64,000 nucleotides of DNA from Nostoc sp. 'Peltigera membranacea cyanobiont' 210A (GTDB taxonomy: Bacteria > Cyanobacteriota > Cyanobacteriia > Cyanobacteriales > Nostocaceae): NCBI RefSeq assembly GCF_002246015.1, contig NZ_NOLJ01000008.1:214235-278234 (forward strand), in the 5' to 3' direction. The notes below the pieces were generated by a model. The model was not told the origin of the DNA and did no database searches. It saw only the letters and a program-made list of their open reading frames with translations. Positions 28,400 through 37,731 of this stretch are shown here, piece after piece (position 1 is the first letter of the stretch; the number at the start of each line of letters is the position of its first letter). The position numbers and the translations under genes are program-made.

Positions 28400-28530
28400 C
28401 GTGTTACAGGCATTTTTTGACGGTGAATAACCAAGGGACAGTTAATTACACCGCGACTTTCAAAGCTGATTCTCTGTTTGCGCCATTTATTATTATTGAT
28501 GGTATGGTAATATCGATCCGAAGGTTTAGG
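28400..28530 (+). pseudogene. Decayed DUF4114-domain remnant
   Basis: In shifted frames this segment encodes RVTGI, then LTVNNQGTVNYTATF, then KADSLFAPFIIIDG, then NIDPK. That closely matches the penultimate part of the two flanking DUF4114 proteins (RVTGIDLTVSNQG...DSLFAPFIIINGKAD). A frameshift after the first residues and missing flanks show it is dead. It implies a third copy once lay between the two surviving genes. Confidence 0.75.
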
Positions 28531-28791
28531 CAGTATATTTACTGAAGTTTACCATTAGCTTTTTATATTTATATTAGGATTCCGATTTAATTTTTGAAAA
28601 CATCCTGAGACTGAAAAGCCCATTTTATCAGGATTTTATCTAAAATATTGTTCAGAAATCAAATATGATTCTTATATCAGTTTAATAATTGACTCCTTGG
28701 CTATGCCAAAAAAATACTGCTTCTACGTGATTTACAGGATATGGTACGTAACGGCTGTAACCAAAAAACTATTAATTAATTAAGAGTAATT

Positions 28792-31260
28792 ATGTCAGAC
28801 ACTATCCCGATTGCGATCGCAAAAGAGCCAACTCAAGACTTGTATGAGCAAATACCTGCTACTCACTTAGTTTTCATCGACTCACAGGTTGAGAACTACC
28901 AAAGTCTGGTAGCAGGTGTATTGCCGAACACCTCTGTTGTAGTCTTAGACCCTGACCAGAATGGCATTGAACAAATTAGCCAAGTGCTGGCAACTCATCG
29001 GGAAATCAACAGCCTACACATTGTTTCTCACGGCGCACCAGGGCAAGTTTATCTGGGAAACAGTCAACTCAGCTACGAAACCCTCAACCATTATGCTTGG
29101 CAACTAATGGACTGGGCAAATGTTTTGAGTGCAAATGCACAACTGCTGTTGTATGGTTGCGAAGTCGGGCAAACAGAGCAAGGTAAAGCATTTGTACAGC
29201 GTCTGAGTGAATTGACAGGTGCAGTAGTAGCGGCGTCTGATGATTTAACGGGGAGTACTGCATTAGGTGGTGACTGGGAACTGGAAGTTTCTACGGGGGC
29301 AATTGTTCCTACTCTGGCGTTTCAGCCAAAAGTAATGGCAGCCTACGCTTCAGTACTAACTGCTCCACTCTTGTCCAAGGCGATCGCAGACCAAAAAGCC
29401 ACCCCAGGTATTCTCTTCAGCTTCACTGTACCAGATGACATTTTCACTGATCCAGATGTCGGAGATAGCCTTACCTACGCTGCAACTCTGGACAACGATA
29501 CGCCTTTGCCGAATGGGTTGAAGTTCAATGCTGCTACCAAGACTTTCAGTGGTACTCCCGATAATGGGGACGTAGGTAGTCTAAACATCAAAGTTACCGC
29601 TAAGGATGTTGGTGGAGAAACAGCCAGTGATGTGTTTAAACTTACTGTTGATACTCCTCCAGTCTTGTCCAAGGCGATCGCAGACCAACAAGCCACCCAA
29701 GGTATTCTCTTCAGTTTCACTGTACCAGATGACACTTTCACTGATCCAGATGTCGGAGATAGCTTTACCTATACTGCAACTCTGGACAACGATAAGCCTC
29801 TACCGAATGGGTTGAAGTTCAATGCTGCTACCAAGACTTTCAGTGGCACTCCTGAGAATCAGGACGTAGGTAGTATAAACATCAAAGTTACTGCTCAAGA
29901 TGGTGCTGGAGAGCAAGCCAGTGATGTGTTTAAAATCACGGTTAAGAATGTCAACGATCCTCCAGTTTTAGTAAAAGAAATTGCAGACCAACAAGTTACT
30001 GAAGACACACTCTTCAATTTCACCATCCCAGCTGACACCTTTAGTGATGTGGATGTTGGAGACATCCTCACCTACACTGCAACCCTGGAAAATAATGACC
30101 TACTACCTACTTGGTTGAACTTCAATCCTACTACCTTTACCTTCAGTGGTACTCCTGAGAATGAGGACGTAGGTAGCTTGAACATCAAAGTCATAGCTAA
30201 GGATGTTGCTGGAGAGCAAGCCACTGATGTGTTTAAACTTGCGGTTGCTGACGATACTGCTGTAGTGACACAAATTACAGGCGATATCTTTAGTGTCAAA
30301 ACTAAGCTGAACATTAAAGGTGATAAAGGAAAACTCTCAATCAAGATTAGAAACAACACCTCTAAAGAGGTGAACGAACTAAATGTATTTACTGTTGACG
30401 ATGAACAAGGTAGGATTAACGGCATAGCCCCTGGTGCAGAAGGCTATACGCAAGCGGCTCTTTTGCGTTCAAAGGTGGTTTTCTCCGCTCTTGCTAATCT
30501 GCCTAATGGTTTTAATCTTGCCGACCTGAAAAACATATTAGAATTCGACTCTGATACCAAACTCAGATTTTATCTGGTATCCAACAGTACTACTCAGTCT
30601 GTACTGTCTGGAAAAACCCCCTTCTCAAGTGTGCTTTTTCCCTCAGGTACAAATAACAACATAGAAGATCAAGGGTTTTCTCTTAATTTTCAGAATTTGG
30701 TAGTAAATATTCAGCCAACCAATCAAGAGGTATCTTTAGGTACTGGTCTGCAAGGCAAATATCAAGGCGAACTGATTGATTTACGGAGTGTAACACAATC
30801 GGTAACAGCTGAGTTTCAAGTCAACAGAGAGGCATCTTACAATAACTTTGTCGGCTTCTATCAGGTAGCTGATGAAAATGGTGGTATTGATACCAACGGT
30901 GATGGCACAGCAGATATTCTTGTTGGGCAGGCTGGCTACGCCGAAGCTGCTGTGCGTGGGCGTGTTGCAGGCATTGACTTGGCGGTGGGCAACCAAGGCA
31001 CTGCAAATTACACTGGCACTTTCGAGCCGAATTCTTTGTTTGCACCATTTATTATTGTGGATGGCAGACCCGATGCAATTCTCAATGGTAATGCCAATAA
31101 AAATGTTTACTTCACATTCTTGGGTGCTAATTCAGATAAGGTAGATCACATTCGGCTGTTGGGAAATAACACCTTTGGTTTTGAAGATTTAGCCAATGGT
31201 GGTGATAAAGATTACAACGATGTGATTGTGCAGGTCAATTTGAGTGTTAATCTTGCTTAG
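28792..31260 (+). CDS. Secreted adhesin-like protein: DUF4347, three Ig-like domains, DUF4114
   Basis: The 822-aa protein begins with a DUF4347 domain (about residues 22-190; LVFIDSQVENYQSL, HIVSHGAPGQVYLG, LLLYGCEVGQTEQG). Three tandem cadherin/He_PIG-like domains follow (about 193-485, period 98 residues; each with FTVPDD/FTIPAD, D-V-GD-LTY-ATL and FSGTP). The C-terminal part shares its whole length with the 26287-28248 product and ends FGFEDLANGGDKDYNDVIVQ (DUF4114). DUF4347 is a known N-terminal module of large cyanobacterial secreted proteins with Ca-binding and Ig repeats. There is no Sec signal, so export is probably by the type I system encoded next. It may serve in surface adhesion or matrix formation (inferred). 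The ATG at 28792 follows an AT-rich leader with GAGTAA upstream. Confidence 0.8.
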   Translation: MSDTIPIAIAKEPTQDLYEQIPATHLVFIDSQVENYQSLVAGVLPNTSVVVLDPDQNGIEQISQVLATHREINSLHIVSHGAPGQVYLGNSQLSYETLNHYAWQLMDWANVLSANAQLLLYGCEVGQTEQGKAFVQRLSELTGAVVAASDDLTGSTALGGDWELEVSTGAIVPTLAFQPKVMAAYASVLTAPLLSKAIADQKATPGILFSFTVPDDIFTDPDVGDSLTYAATLDNDTPLPNGLKFNAATKTFSGTPDNGDVGSLNIKVTAKDVGGETASDVFKLTVDTPPVLSKAIADQQATQGILFSFTVPDDTFTDPDVGDSFTYTATLDNDKPLPNGLKFNAATKTFSGTPENQDVGSINIKVTAQDGAGEQASDVFKITVKNVNDPPVLVKEIADQQVTEDTLFNFTIPADTFSDVDVGDILTYTATLENNDLLPTWLNFNPTTFTFSGTPENEDVGSLNIKVIAKDVAGEQATDVFKLAVADDTAVVTQITGDIFSVKTKLNIKGDKGKLSIKIRNNTSKEVNELNVFTVDDEQGRINGIAPGAEGYTQAALLRSKVVFSALANLPNGFNLADLKNILEFDSDTKLRFYLVSNSTTQSVLSGKTPFSSVLFPSGTNNNIEDQGFSLNFQNLVVNIQPTNQEVSLGTGLQGKYQGELIDLRSVTQSVTAEFQVNREASYNNFVGFYQVADENGGIDTNGDGTADILVGQAGYAEAAVRGRVAGIDLAVGNQGTANYTGTFEPNSLFAPFIIVDGRPDAILNGNANKNVYFTFLGANSDKVDHIRLLGNNTFGFEDLANGGDKDYNDVIVQVNLSVNLA
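29371..29958 (+). repeat. Tandem 294-bp in-frame repeats (Ig-like domains)
   Basis: Two copies beginning TTGTCCAAGGCGATCGCAGA at 29371 and 29665 are highly similar; a third, more diverged copy follows from about 29960. Each encodes one 98-residue Ig-like domain. The copies carry a HIP1 site at the same place. Confidence 0.85.
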
Positions 31261-31295
31261 TATAAAATACGAGTAATTACTTAGCAAAATCGAAC

Positions 31296-31329
31296 AACCT
31301 CATCCTAGTTGCGAGGTGAGGTTGTTTTC
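31296..31329 (+). terminator. Terminator after the DUF4347/DUF4114 gene
   Basis: AACCTCATCCT pairs with AGGTGAGGTT across AGTTGCG and is followed by GTTTTCT. The following GCATAGCGATGAGATGGACT also resembles the flank after 28317 (GCATGGTGATTACATGGACT). Confidence 0.75.
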
Positions 31330-32075
31330 TGCATAGCGATGAGATGGACTAGCTATTAATTAAATTAGTAAATTTACTGAAGGCACTTGTTGTCTTTTCT
31401 TCATAAATTTAATAGTTGATTCCTCTAGGCTAACAAAGAGTCTTCCTCTTTACTTTTCCAGTTAATTTTTATTAAATTAAGCTAGCAAAAAAGTGATGGA
31501 GAACTATTTCATAATTAGGGTATAGGTGGTTTTTAACGAGGAAAGCTCCTGTTTTTCGCCATTAGTGATATTGTCAATCCCTGTATTCAAGAATTTGTCA
31601 AAAATAATTCATAAATTTAAAGTTTTTTTTTATTACATAATTCTTAACTAGGGTATTTACTTAGGAATGCATCTGTGATATTTTCATGTTGACTATCATA
31701 AAGTAAAATATACAGCGCTAAATTTAACAAGCACGTTTATTTGTTTTGGTTTGATAATAAGTATCCATCTTGCATAGTTGCAATACTAAAGATTGATTTT
31801 ATTTGTATAAATTATGTAGCGTTAACCAAGTGATAACTTGTCCTCGATCTATTTACAGTATGCTTTATTTTGAAAAACGCGTAACAATCGTAACCGTGTG
31901 ATATAAATACAGGTCTGGAATTAGACTAAATTTCCCTCTGTGCTGTTACACATTTAAACACCTGAATTCCACAGAAGTCTTGTCACTGCTGGCATAAAAC
32001 CAAACACTGCCACTGTTAGTAAAAGAGATACTCCCTAATATTTTCGACTTAATTCCTCACTTTAACTTGTTTTAT
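31330..32075. other. Long AT-rich region upstream of the type I secretion operon
   Basis: About 750 bp without a supportable gene on either strand. It is AT-rich and probably carries the promoter and leader of the ABC-transporter gene. I see no clear operator, riboswitch or repeat here. Confidence 0.5.
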
Positions 32076-35000
32076 ATGACTTATATTAAGAACACTTTTC
32101 CCGAATTTCTCACCACCCTAGAGGGGTTTGAGCAGTTGCCAGATGGAGCGATCGCTAATCTATCAGAACAACTGCAAGCCTGGCGCTATCGCATAGGCCA
32201 GAAAATCATTGGTAAAGAAAGTCTCCCGGAACGCATCACCATCATTTATGAGGGACAAGTGCGGCTGTTGGGATATGACCCCCAGACGCAATTGCCAATC
32301 ACCCTAAAATTATTGCAACCTGGGGAAATTATCGGCGAAATTGGTTTGTTGCGCGATATCGCCTGTGAAACAGCGATCGCTTCCACCGAAGTAGTATGTT
32401 TAACCTTGAGTGCAACAGCATATTTTAGCTTTCTAGCTTCATATCCAGCTTTTGCCGAAGCTCGTAAGAACCGCAGTTATTTGGTAGAAGTTTTCGATAT
32501 TCTCGCTTCCTATTGGCAAAAGCAAGCGATCGCTACTTTAAATCTCAGAGAACTGACAGAAAAAGCCTTACCACAGGCGAAAATACATTATCTCCCTTCA
32601 GGAAAAACTCCCTTCAACCAACTGGATAGCAAAAGCGTTTGGTTTGTGAGTGGCGGTGGTACAGTCACGGATTTGTCACCTGGCGATCGCCTAGAATCAG
32701 ACGATGACAGAGACAAGATTCAGGTTATCAGTCAAAACCCCGCACGGTTGCTTGGTATACATCCGTCAGATTTGATCTTAGAAGATAGTCATGAGATAGA
32801 ACTTGCGGTAACTGAAACCAGAGTAGATAGAGATAGCGCTGACGAACTAGAGATTATTCCCTACGCATCAGACGAAATAGTTCCACAAACAGCCCCCCAA
32901 AATTCAAAGAATTCATCAAAACAAAAATACCCATTTTTTGGCGGTAAAGGAGAACTAAATTCAGCCTTCGCCTGCTTCCAAATGATCGCGAAGTACCTAG
33001 AAATGCCGTTTCGTCGAGAGGTAGTTCGCCGCATCTTAACTGAGCAAGTCAAACGTCAGGGGACTATATCGTTTCAAGTTACTGCTTACTTGGCAGAGTT
33101 AATTGGACTCAAGGCGCAGTTGATAGAGTTACCAGTCGCTTCAGTGACGCGCATTCCAACACCAGCGCTGATTCGCTACGGTGATAATTTTGCCGTTTTA
33201 TATGAAGTAGATGCCAATACCGTGGTTGTGGGTGTTCCATCAAAAGGAATTGTGCGCTGCAAACCCGCTCAATTGGTTGAACAATTAGAAGTCGATCCAA
33301 CTGACTTTCCGCCCAAAGTTAGGGTATTACTGCTGACTGCTACCAACCAAACACCCCAAGAACGCTTTAGTTTACGGTGGTTCATACCCTATTTATCAAA
33401 GCACCGTCGAGTCCTGATAGAGGTCTTTATTGCTTCCTTTTTCGTGCAGTTGGCAGCCTTGGCAAATCCCCTAGTCGTTCAGTTAATTATCGACAAAGTT
33501 ATCACTCAAAATAGTATTGGCACACTACATATTTTGGGGGTTTTGCTATTAGTAGTCGGACTATTTGAAGCAGTACTAACTACCTTACGAACCTACCTAT
33601 TTGTCGATACCACTAATCGGATCGATATGGGTTTAGGGTCGGAAATCATCGACCACTTACTACGTTTACCGCTGCGCTATTTTGAACGCCGACCGGTGGG
33701 TGAACTTTCGACTCGCATCAACGAACTAGAAAATATCCGCCAATTCCTCACGGGTACTGCCTTAACGGTGGGGTTAGATGCTCTATTCTCGGTAGTTTAT
33801 ATCGGTGTGATGCTGATTTATAGTTGGCAACTCACATTAGTCGGGTTAAGCACAATTCCTGTGTTTGTCGTCATCACCTTAATTGCTTCTCCCACCATTA
33901 GCAGACAGTTACGTGCCAAAGCCGAACGCAATGCCGAAACTCAATCTTATTTAGTGGAGGTGATGTCAGGAATTCAAACAGTAAAAGCGCAAAATATCGA
34001 ATTGCGATCGCGCTTTTCCTGGCAAGAGCGTTACGCCCGATTTGTCGCCGCTGGTTTTAAAACAGTTGTGACTTCTACCCTCGCTAACTCTACCAGCAAC
34101 TTTCTCAACAAACTTAGCAGCTTACTAGTTTTGTGGGTAGGAGCTTATTTAGTACTGCAACAAGAATTAACTTTAGGCGAATTAATTGCTTTTAGGATTA
34201 TATCGGGTTACGTCACCAGCCCAATATTACGTTTAGCTCAACTCTGGCAAAGCTTCCAAGAAACAGCCTTGTCTCTAGAGCGTTTAAGCGATATTGTCGA
34301 TACCCCACAAGAAGGAGAAACAGACCGCTACAATATACCCTTACCTACCATTAAGGGAGCAGTGAAATATGAAAATGTTTCCTTCCGGTTTGGCACAAGT
34401 GGTCCTCTGCAACTTTCTAATGTCAACCTCGAATTTGAGCCAGGGAAATTTGTCGGCATTGTCGGGCAAAGTGGATCTGGTAAAAGTACGATGATGAAAT
34501 TACTGCTGAGACTTTACGAAACTGAGTCCGGCAGAATTTTGATTGATGGTTATGATATCGCCAAAGTGGAACTTTATTCGCTGCGACGACAAATTGGCGT
34601 AGTTCCCCAAGAGACATTATTATTTGACGGCAGCGTTCAGGAAAATATTGCCCTAACCAATCCCGATGCCACAACCGAAGAAATTATCGAAGCGGCTCAG
34701 GTTGCGTGCGCCCACGAGTTTATCATGAACTTACCAAACGGTTACAACACGCGGGTGGGAGAACGGGGTTCTGCACTTTCAGGTGGACAACGACAAAGAA
34801 TTGCGATCGCTCGTTCTGTTTTACAACGACCAAAATTATTAGTTTTAGATGAAGCAACCAGTGCATTAGATTATCCCACAGAACGGCAAATATGTCTCAA
34901 CTTAGCCAAAGCATTCAAGGGTGATACAGTATTTTTTATTACCCACCGACTGAACACCGTCAGTAATGCAGACATGATTGTTGTTATGGATAACAGCAGG

Positions 35001-35087
35001 GTTATAGAACAAGGTAGCCATCAAGAATTAATGGCTACTAAAGGTCATTATTATTACCTGTATCAGCAACAAGATGTAAACTTGTAA
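32076..35087 (+). CDS. Type I secretion ABC transporter (HlyB-like) with N-terminal cyclic-nucleotide-binding-like domain
   Basis: The protein of about 1003 aa is in three parts. An N-terminal cNMP-binding-like beta-barrel (about residues 20-145; LLQPGEIIGEIGLLRD) comes first. A C39 peptidase-like domain (about 285-430) follows, in which the usual catalytic D-C-G is replaced by N-S-A (ELNSAFACFQMI) and the His position reads Asn (GDNFAVLYEVD), so it is a non-cleaving C39-like domain as in HlyB. Then come a six-helix transmembrane domain and an ATPase with Walker A GQSGSGKST, signature LSGGQRQRIAIARS and LLVLDEATSALD. I chose the ATG at 32076 over the TTG nine bases earlier. HlyD follows at once. 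The lack of a protease fits export of uncleaved substrates with C-terminal signals such as the neighbouring DUF4114 and RTX proteins. The cNMP-like domain suggests control by a nucleotide or a structural role. Confidence 0.92.
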   Translation: MTYIKNTFPEFLTTLEGFEQLPDGAIANLSEQLQAWRYRIGQKIIGKESLPERITIIYEGQVRLLGYDPQTQLPITLKLLQPGEIIGEIGLLRDIACETAIASTEVVCLTLSATAYFSFLASYPAFAEARKNRSYLVEVFDILASYWQKQAIATLNLRELTEKALPQAKIHYLPSGKTPFNQLDSKSVWFVSGGGTVTDLSPGDRLESDDDRDKIQVISQNPARLLGIHPSDLILEDSHEIELAVTETRVDRDSADELEIIPYASDEIVPQTAPQNSKNSSKQKYPFFGGKGELNSAFACFQMIAKYLEMPFRREVVRRILTEQVKRQGTISFQVTAYLAELIGLKAQLIELPVASVTRIPTPALIRYGDNFAVLYEVDANTVVVGVPSKGIVRCKPAQLVEQLEVDPTDFPPKVRVLLLTATNQTPQERFSLRWFIPYLSKHRRVLIEVFIASFFVQLAALANPLVVQLIIDKVITQNSIGTLHILGVLLLVVGLFEAVLTTLRTYLFVDTTNRIDMGLGSEIIDHLLRLPLRYFERRPVGELSTRINELENIRQFLTGTALTVGLDALFSVVYIGVMLIYSWQLTLVGLSTIPVFVVITLIASPTISRQLRAKAERNAETQSYLVEVMSGIQTVKAQNIELRSRFSWQERYARFVAAGFKTVVTSTLANSTSNFLNKLSSLLVLWVGAYLVLQQELTLGELIAFRIISGYVTSPILRLAQLWQSFQETALSLERLSDIVDTPQEGETDRYNIPLPTIKGAVKYENVSFRFGTSGPLQLSNVNLEFEPGKFVGIVGQSGSGKSTMMKLLLRLYETESGRILIDGYDIAKVELYSLRRQIGVVPQETLLFDGSVQENIALTNPDATTEEIIEAAQVACAHEFIMNLPNGYNTRVGERGSALSGGQRQRIAIARSVLQRPKLLVLDEATSALDYPTERQICLNLAKAFKGDTVFFITHRLNTVSNADMIVVMDNSRVIEQGSHQELMATKGHYYYLYQQQDVNL

Positions 35088-35174
35088 TTAGTCATTCTTG
35101 AGGGCAAAGGTTTTTGGCATCGGGAAACATTGCCCACTCTACAAAAAAGTCAAAATCCAAAATCCAAAATTGTT

Positions 35175-36758
35175 ATGACTCAACTTAATGGGAATCACCT
35201 CAACGGCAATCAGAAAAACGGCAATCACAAAAATGGAGTGAAGCACGATTCACAGCTACTGACAAAACAACAAAAAGCTGCTCAAGAGTCTTTAACTAAC
35301 TTAAACAATCAGGAATTTGAGCAATCTATTGTCTTGCGCCAATCTCCAATTTGGTCGCGTACAATCATGATTACACTAGTGGGGCTAGCCTGCTTTGGAA
35401 TTGCTTGGGCTTATTTTGCAAAAATTGAGCAAGTAGTGCCAGCAACAGGGCAATTAAAACCCCAAGGAACAGTCAAAGAAGTTCAGGCTCCTGTGAGCGG
35501 AGTGGTGAAAACAGTTAATGTAAAAGATGGACAAGAAGTGAAGCCAGGTGATTTACTGCTAACTTTTGATTCCATAGCCTCTGTTGCCGAATTAAATTCT
35601 TTGAATAAAATTCGCCTTGCATTAATGAAGGAAAACCAGATTTATCGCCGATTGATGAATGCAAGTACTGCCAATGGATCTGAAGCGTTATATCTGCGCG
35701 GTAACTTGCCACAAGAAACTGCTTTTCTGTTGAAAAGTCGGGCAGGATTAGTAGCAGAAAATCAATTATTCCGCACTCAATTAAAAAATTCTGGTCAAGA
35801 TTCTGGAGTAGGAATTGATGAACAACAACTTCTACGAGTTGCCAAACAGGAATTAGACTCTCGGTCTTCCGCAGCACGATTAGAAGTAGAAAAGACCAAA
35901 AAACAACTGGTTCAAAATCAAATTAAGCTGGAAGATAGTAAATCAAGTTTAGCTATTCAAGAGGGGATTTTAAATAAGCTGAAGATATTAGCAGAAGAAG
36001 GTGGAATTTCTCAACTTCAGTATCTTAACCAGCAACAAGAAGTTCAAAACCGCACGGCAGAAGTAGCGCAACTAGGTGAGGAACTGAAACGCCTCCAGTT
36101 TGATATAGAAAAAGGACAACAAGAGTTAAGCAATACGGTGGCTGTTTCTGATAAAAACATTTTGGATAAGATAGCCCAGAACAAACAGCAGATTGCCACA
36201 ATCGATAGCCAATTCATGAAAGTTGTGCTGGAAAATGAGCAGCGTTTGGCAGATGTCAATAGTAAAATATCTCAATCACAGTTAAATGTTAAATATCAAG
36301 AACTCCGCGCACCTGTAGCTGGAACAGTTTTCGATTTGCAAGCAAAAAATCCTGGGTTTGTCGCAACTCCAACGACAAAACTGTTGCAAATTGTCCCCAA
36401 TGAAAACTATATTGCTGAAGTTTTCATCACTAACAAAGATATTGGGTTTGTGCGAAAAGGTATGAAAGTAGATGTCAGAATTGACTCCTTTCCTTACAGC
36501 GAGTTTGGCGATATCAAGGGAGAAGTGACTGGGATAGGTTCAGACGCATTACCGCCAGACCAAACCCATCAGTTTTACAGATTTCCGGCAAAAGTCTCAT
36601 TAGATAAACAATCCCTCGTGATTAAGGGCAAAAAAGTTAACTTGCAATCAGGTATGTCCATCAGTGCCAATATAAAAGTGCGCGAAGAACGGACTGTGCT
36701 TAGTTTATTCACGGAGTTGTTTACCAAGCAAGTTGATGCTCTTAAAGAGGTACGATAA
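35175..36758 (+). CDS. HlyD-family membrane fusion protein (type I secretion adaptor)
   Basis: The protein of about 527 aa has an Asn/Gly-rich cytoplasmic N-terminus (NGNHLNGNQKNGNHKNG), one membrane helix (TIMITLVGLACFGIAWAYF), a lipoyl/barrel-sandwich half (VPATGQLKPQGTVKEVQAP, VKDGQEVKPGDLLLTFD), a long coiled coil (about residues 165-370) and the second half plus beta-barrel (YQELRAPVAGTVFDL, VDVRIDSFPY). It should bridge the inner-membrane ABC transporter to a TolC-like outer-membrane channel (HgdD in Nostoc), which is not in this window. ATG 35175 is chosen; a TTG 45 bases earlier would add a poor leader made of repeat-like sequence. It is in one operon with the exporter 87 bp upstream. 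Confidence 0.92.
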   Translation: MTQLNGNHLNGNQKNGNHKNGVKHDSQLLTKQQKAAQESLTNLNNQEFEQSIVLRQSPIWSRTIMITLVGLACFGIAWAYFAKIEQVVPATGQLKPQGTVKEVQAPVSGVVKTVNVKDGQEVKPGDLLLTFDSIASVAELNSLNKIRLALMKENQIYRRLMNASTANGSEALYLRGNLPQETAFLLKSRAGLVAENQLFRTQLKNSGQDSGVGIDEQQLLRVAKQELDSRSSAARLEVEKTKKQLVQNQIKLEDSKSSLAIQEGILNKLKILAEEGGISQLQYLNQQQEVQNRTAEVAQLGEELKRLQFDIEKGQQELSNTVAVSDKNILDKIAQNKQQIATIDSQFMKVVLENEQRLADVNSKISQSQLNVKYQELRAPVAGTVFDLQAKNPGFVATPTTKLLQIVPNENYIAEVFITNKDIGFVRKGMKVDVRIDSFPYSEFGDIKGEVTGIGSDALPPDQTHQFYRFPAKVSLDKQSLVIKGKKVNLQSGMSISANIKVREERTVLSLFTELFTKQVDALKEVR

Positions 36759-36864
36759 AGAGGGTTGAGTTAAAAGACCGCAGTGACTCTACAAGGAGAG
36801 TTGCTAGTTCACTAAGTACATCAGTACTGATTACTTTTTTCTCTCTCAGCACTCCACACTCTTG

Positions 36865-37365
36865 ATGATGGTTAATTTTCAACGCATCGAACCTGCTCCC
36901 GGACAAGAATCAGTTTGGGATTATCCCCGTCCTCCTCTTTTGGAGGACACAACCAAACATATCCAAATAATCTTTAACGGAGTAGTAATTGTAGATACTC
37001 ACAGCGCCAAACGTGTTTTAGAAACCAGTCATCCTCCTTCTTACTACATTCCCCCAGCGGATATCAAAATGGAATATCTACAGATGACTCCGCAATCTAG
37101 CTTTTGTGAGTGGAAGGGAAGTGCTGGTTACTACACAATCAGAGTTGGTGATAAAGAAGTCCATAATGCTGCCTGGTTCTACCCCAAACCCACACCAGTC
37201 TTTGAATCCATCAAGGACTATGTAGCTTTTTATGCTCATTTAATGGATAAATGCTACGTTAATGGCGAAGAGGTGCAACCACAACCAGGTAACTTCTACG
37301 GTGGTTGGATAACCAGTGATATTGTTGGGCCATTTAAAGGCGCTCCTGGTACTTGGGGATGGTGA
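36865..37365 (+). CDS. DUF427 domain protein
   Basis: This protein of about 166 aa has the DUF427 hallmarks ESVWDYPRPPLLED, RVLETSHPPSYYIPPAD, CEWKGSAGYYTI and AAWFYPKP. DUF427 proteins are small soluble beta-rich proteins of unknown biochemical role, widespread in cyanobacteria and actinobacteria. The TTG at 36862 is unlikely; two consecutive ATGs (36865, 36868) are better starts. It is on the same strand as the secretion genes, 100 bp downstream, but nothing links it functionally. Confidence 0.85.
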   Translation: MMVNFQRIEPAPGQESVWDYPRPPLLEDTTKHIQIIFNGVVIVDTHSAKRVLETSHPPSYYIPPADIKMEYLQMTPQSSFCEWKGSAGYYTIRVGDKEVHNAAWFYPKPTPVFESIKDYVAFYAHLMDKCYVNGEEVQPQPGNFYGGWITSDIVGPFKGAPGTWGW

Positions 37366-37459
37366 ATCGATTTTGGATTTTAGATTTTAGATTTTGGACT
37401 TGTCATGAGCGTTGAGTCTAACGATTTTAAATTTTGGATAATAAAATCTATCAATGTAG

Positions 37460-37588
37460 TGGCGTGTCAAGGCTAAAATGTTGCAATAAATTTTCTTGTG
37501 GGGCGGGCATCTTGCCCGCCAATTAGGACGGGCTAGAAGCCCATCCCACAAGAGTTTGCTAATGCACAAATTTAGTCTTGACACGCCA
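37460..37588. repeat. 129-bp MITE with 18-bp terminal inverted repeats and GTAG target duplication
   Basis: The left end TGGCGTGTCAAGGCTAAA and the reverse complement of the right end TGGCGTGTCAAGACTAAA differ at one base. The element is flanked on both sides by GTAG (37456-37459, 37589-37592). Inside is a second nested palindrome (CTTGTGGG...CCCACAAG) with GCGGGC/GCCCGC arms. No protein is encoded; the minus-strand frame 37387-37677 merely crosses it. Confidence 0.75.
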
Positions 37589-37688
37589 GTAGGTTGGGTT
37601 GTAGCTTGCTTCCCCGTAGGGGTACGGCAGTGAAACCCAACATAAACAAGGATTAAATGTTGGGTTTCATTCCTCAACCCAACTTACT
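37589..37688. repeat. Second palindromic repeat, GTTGGGTT type
   Basis: GTAGGTTGGGTT and AACCCAACTTAC form the ends (one mismatch), with internal AAACCCAACAT/ATGTTGGGTTT arms. This is a common intergenic repeat type in Nostocales. It lies directly against the MITE, downstream of both converging genes. Confidence 0.65.
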
Positions 37689-37731
37689 ACTAATAAACTG
37701 AGTTTTTAGGATTACTGAATTGATGTTCTAG

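Noticed and set aside
32076..36758. The exporter considered as the transporter of the NRPS-PKS product
   Set aside because: It is a HlyB/HlyD pair with a C39-like domain, typical of protein export, and lies beside two protein substrates, separated from the cluster by terminators.
37387..37677. 96-residue minus-strand frame
   Set aside because: It runs across the MITE and the neighbouring palindromic repeat, so the frame is an artefact of repeat DNA.
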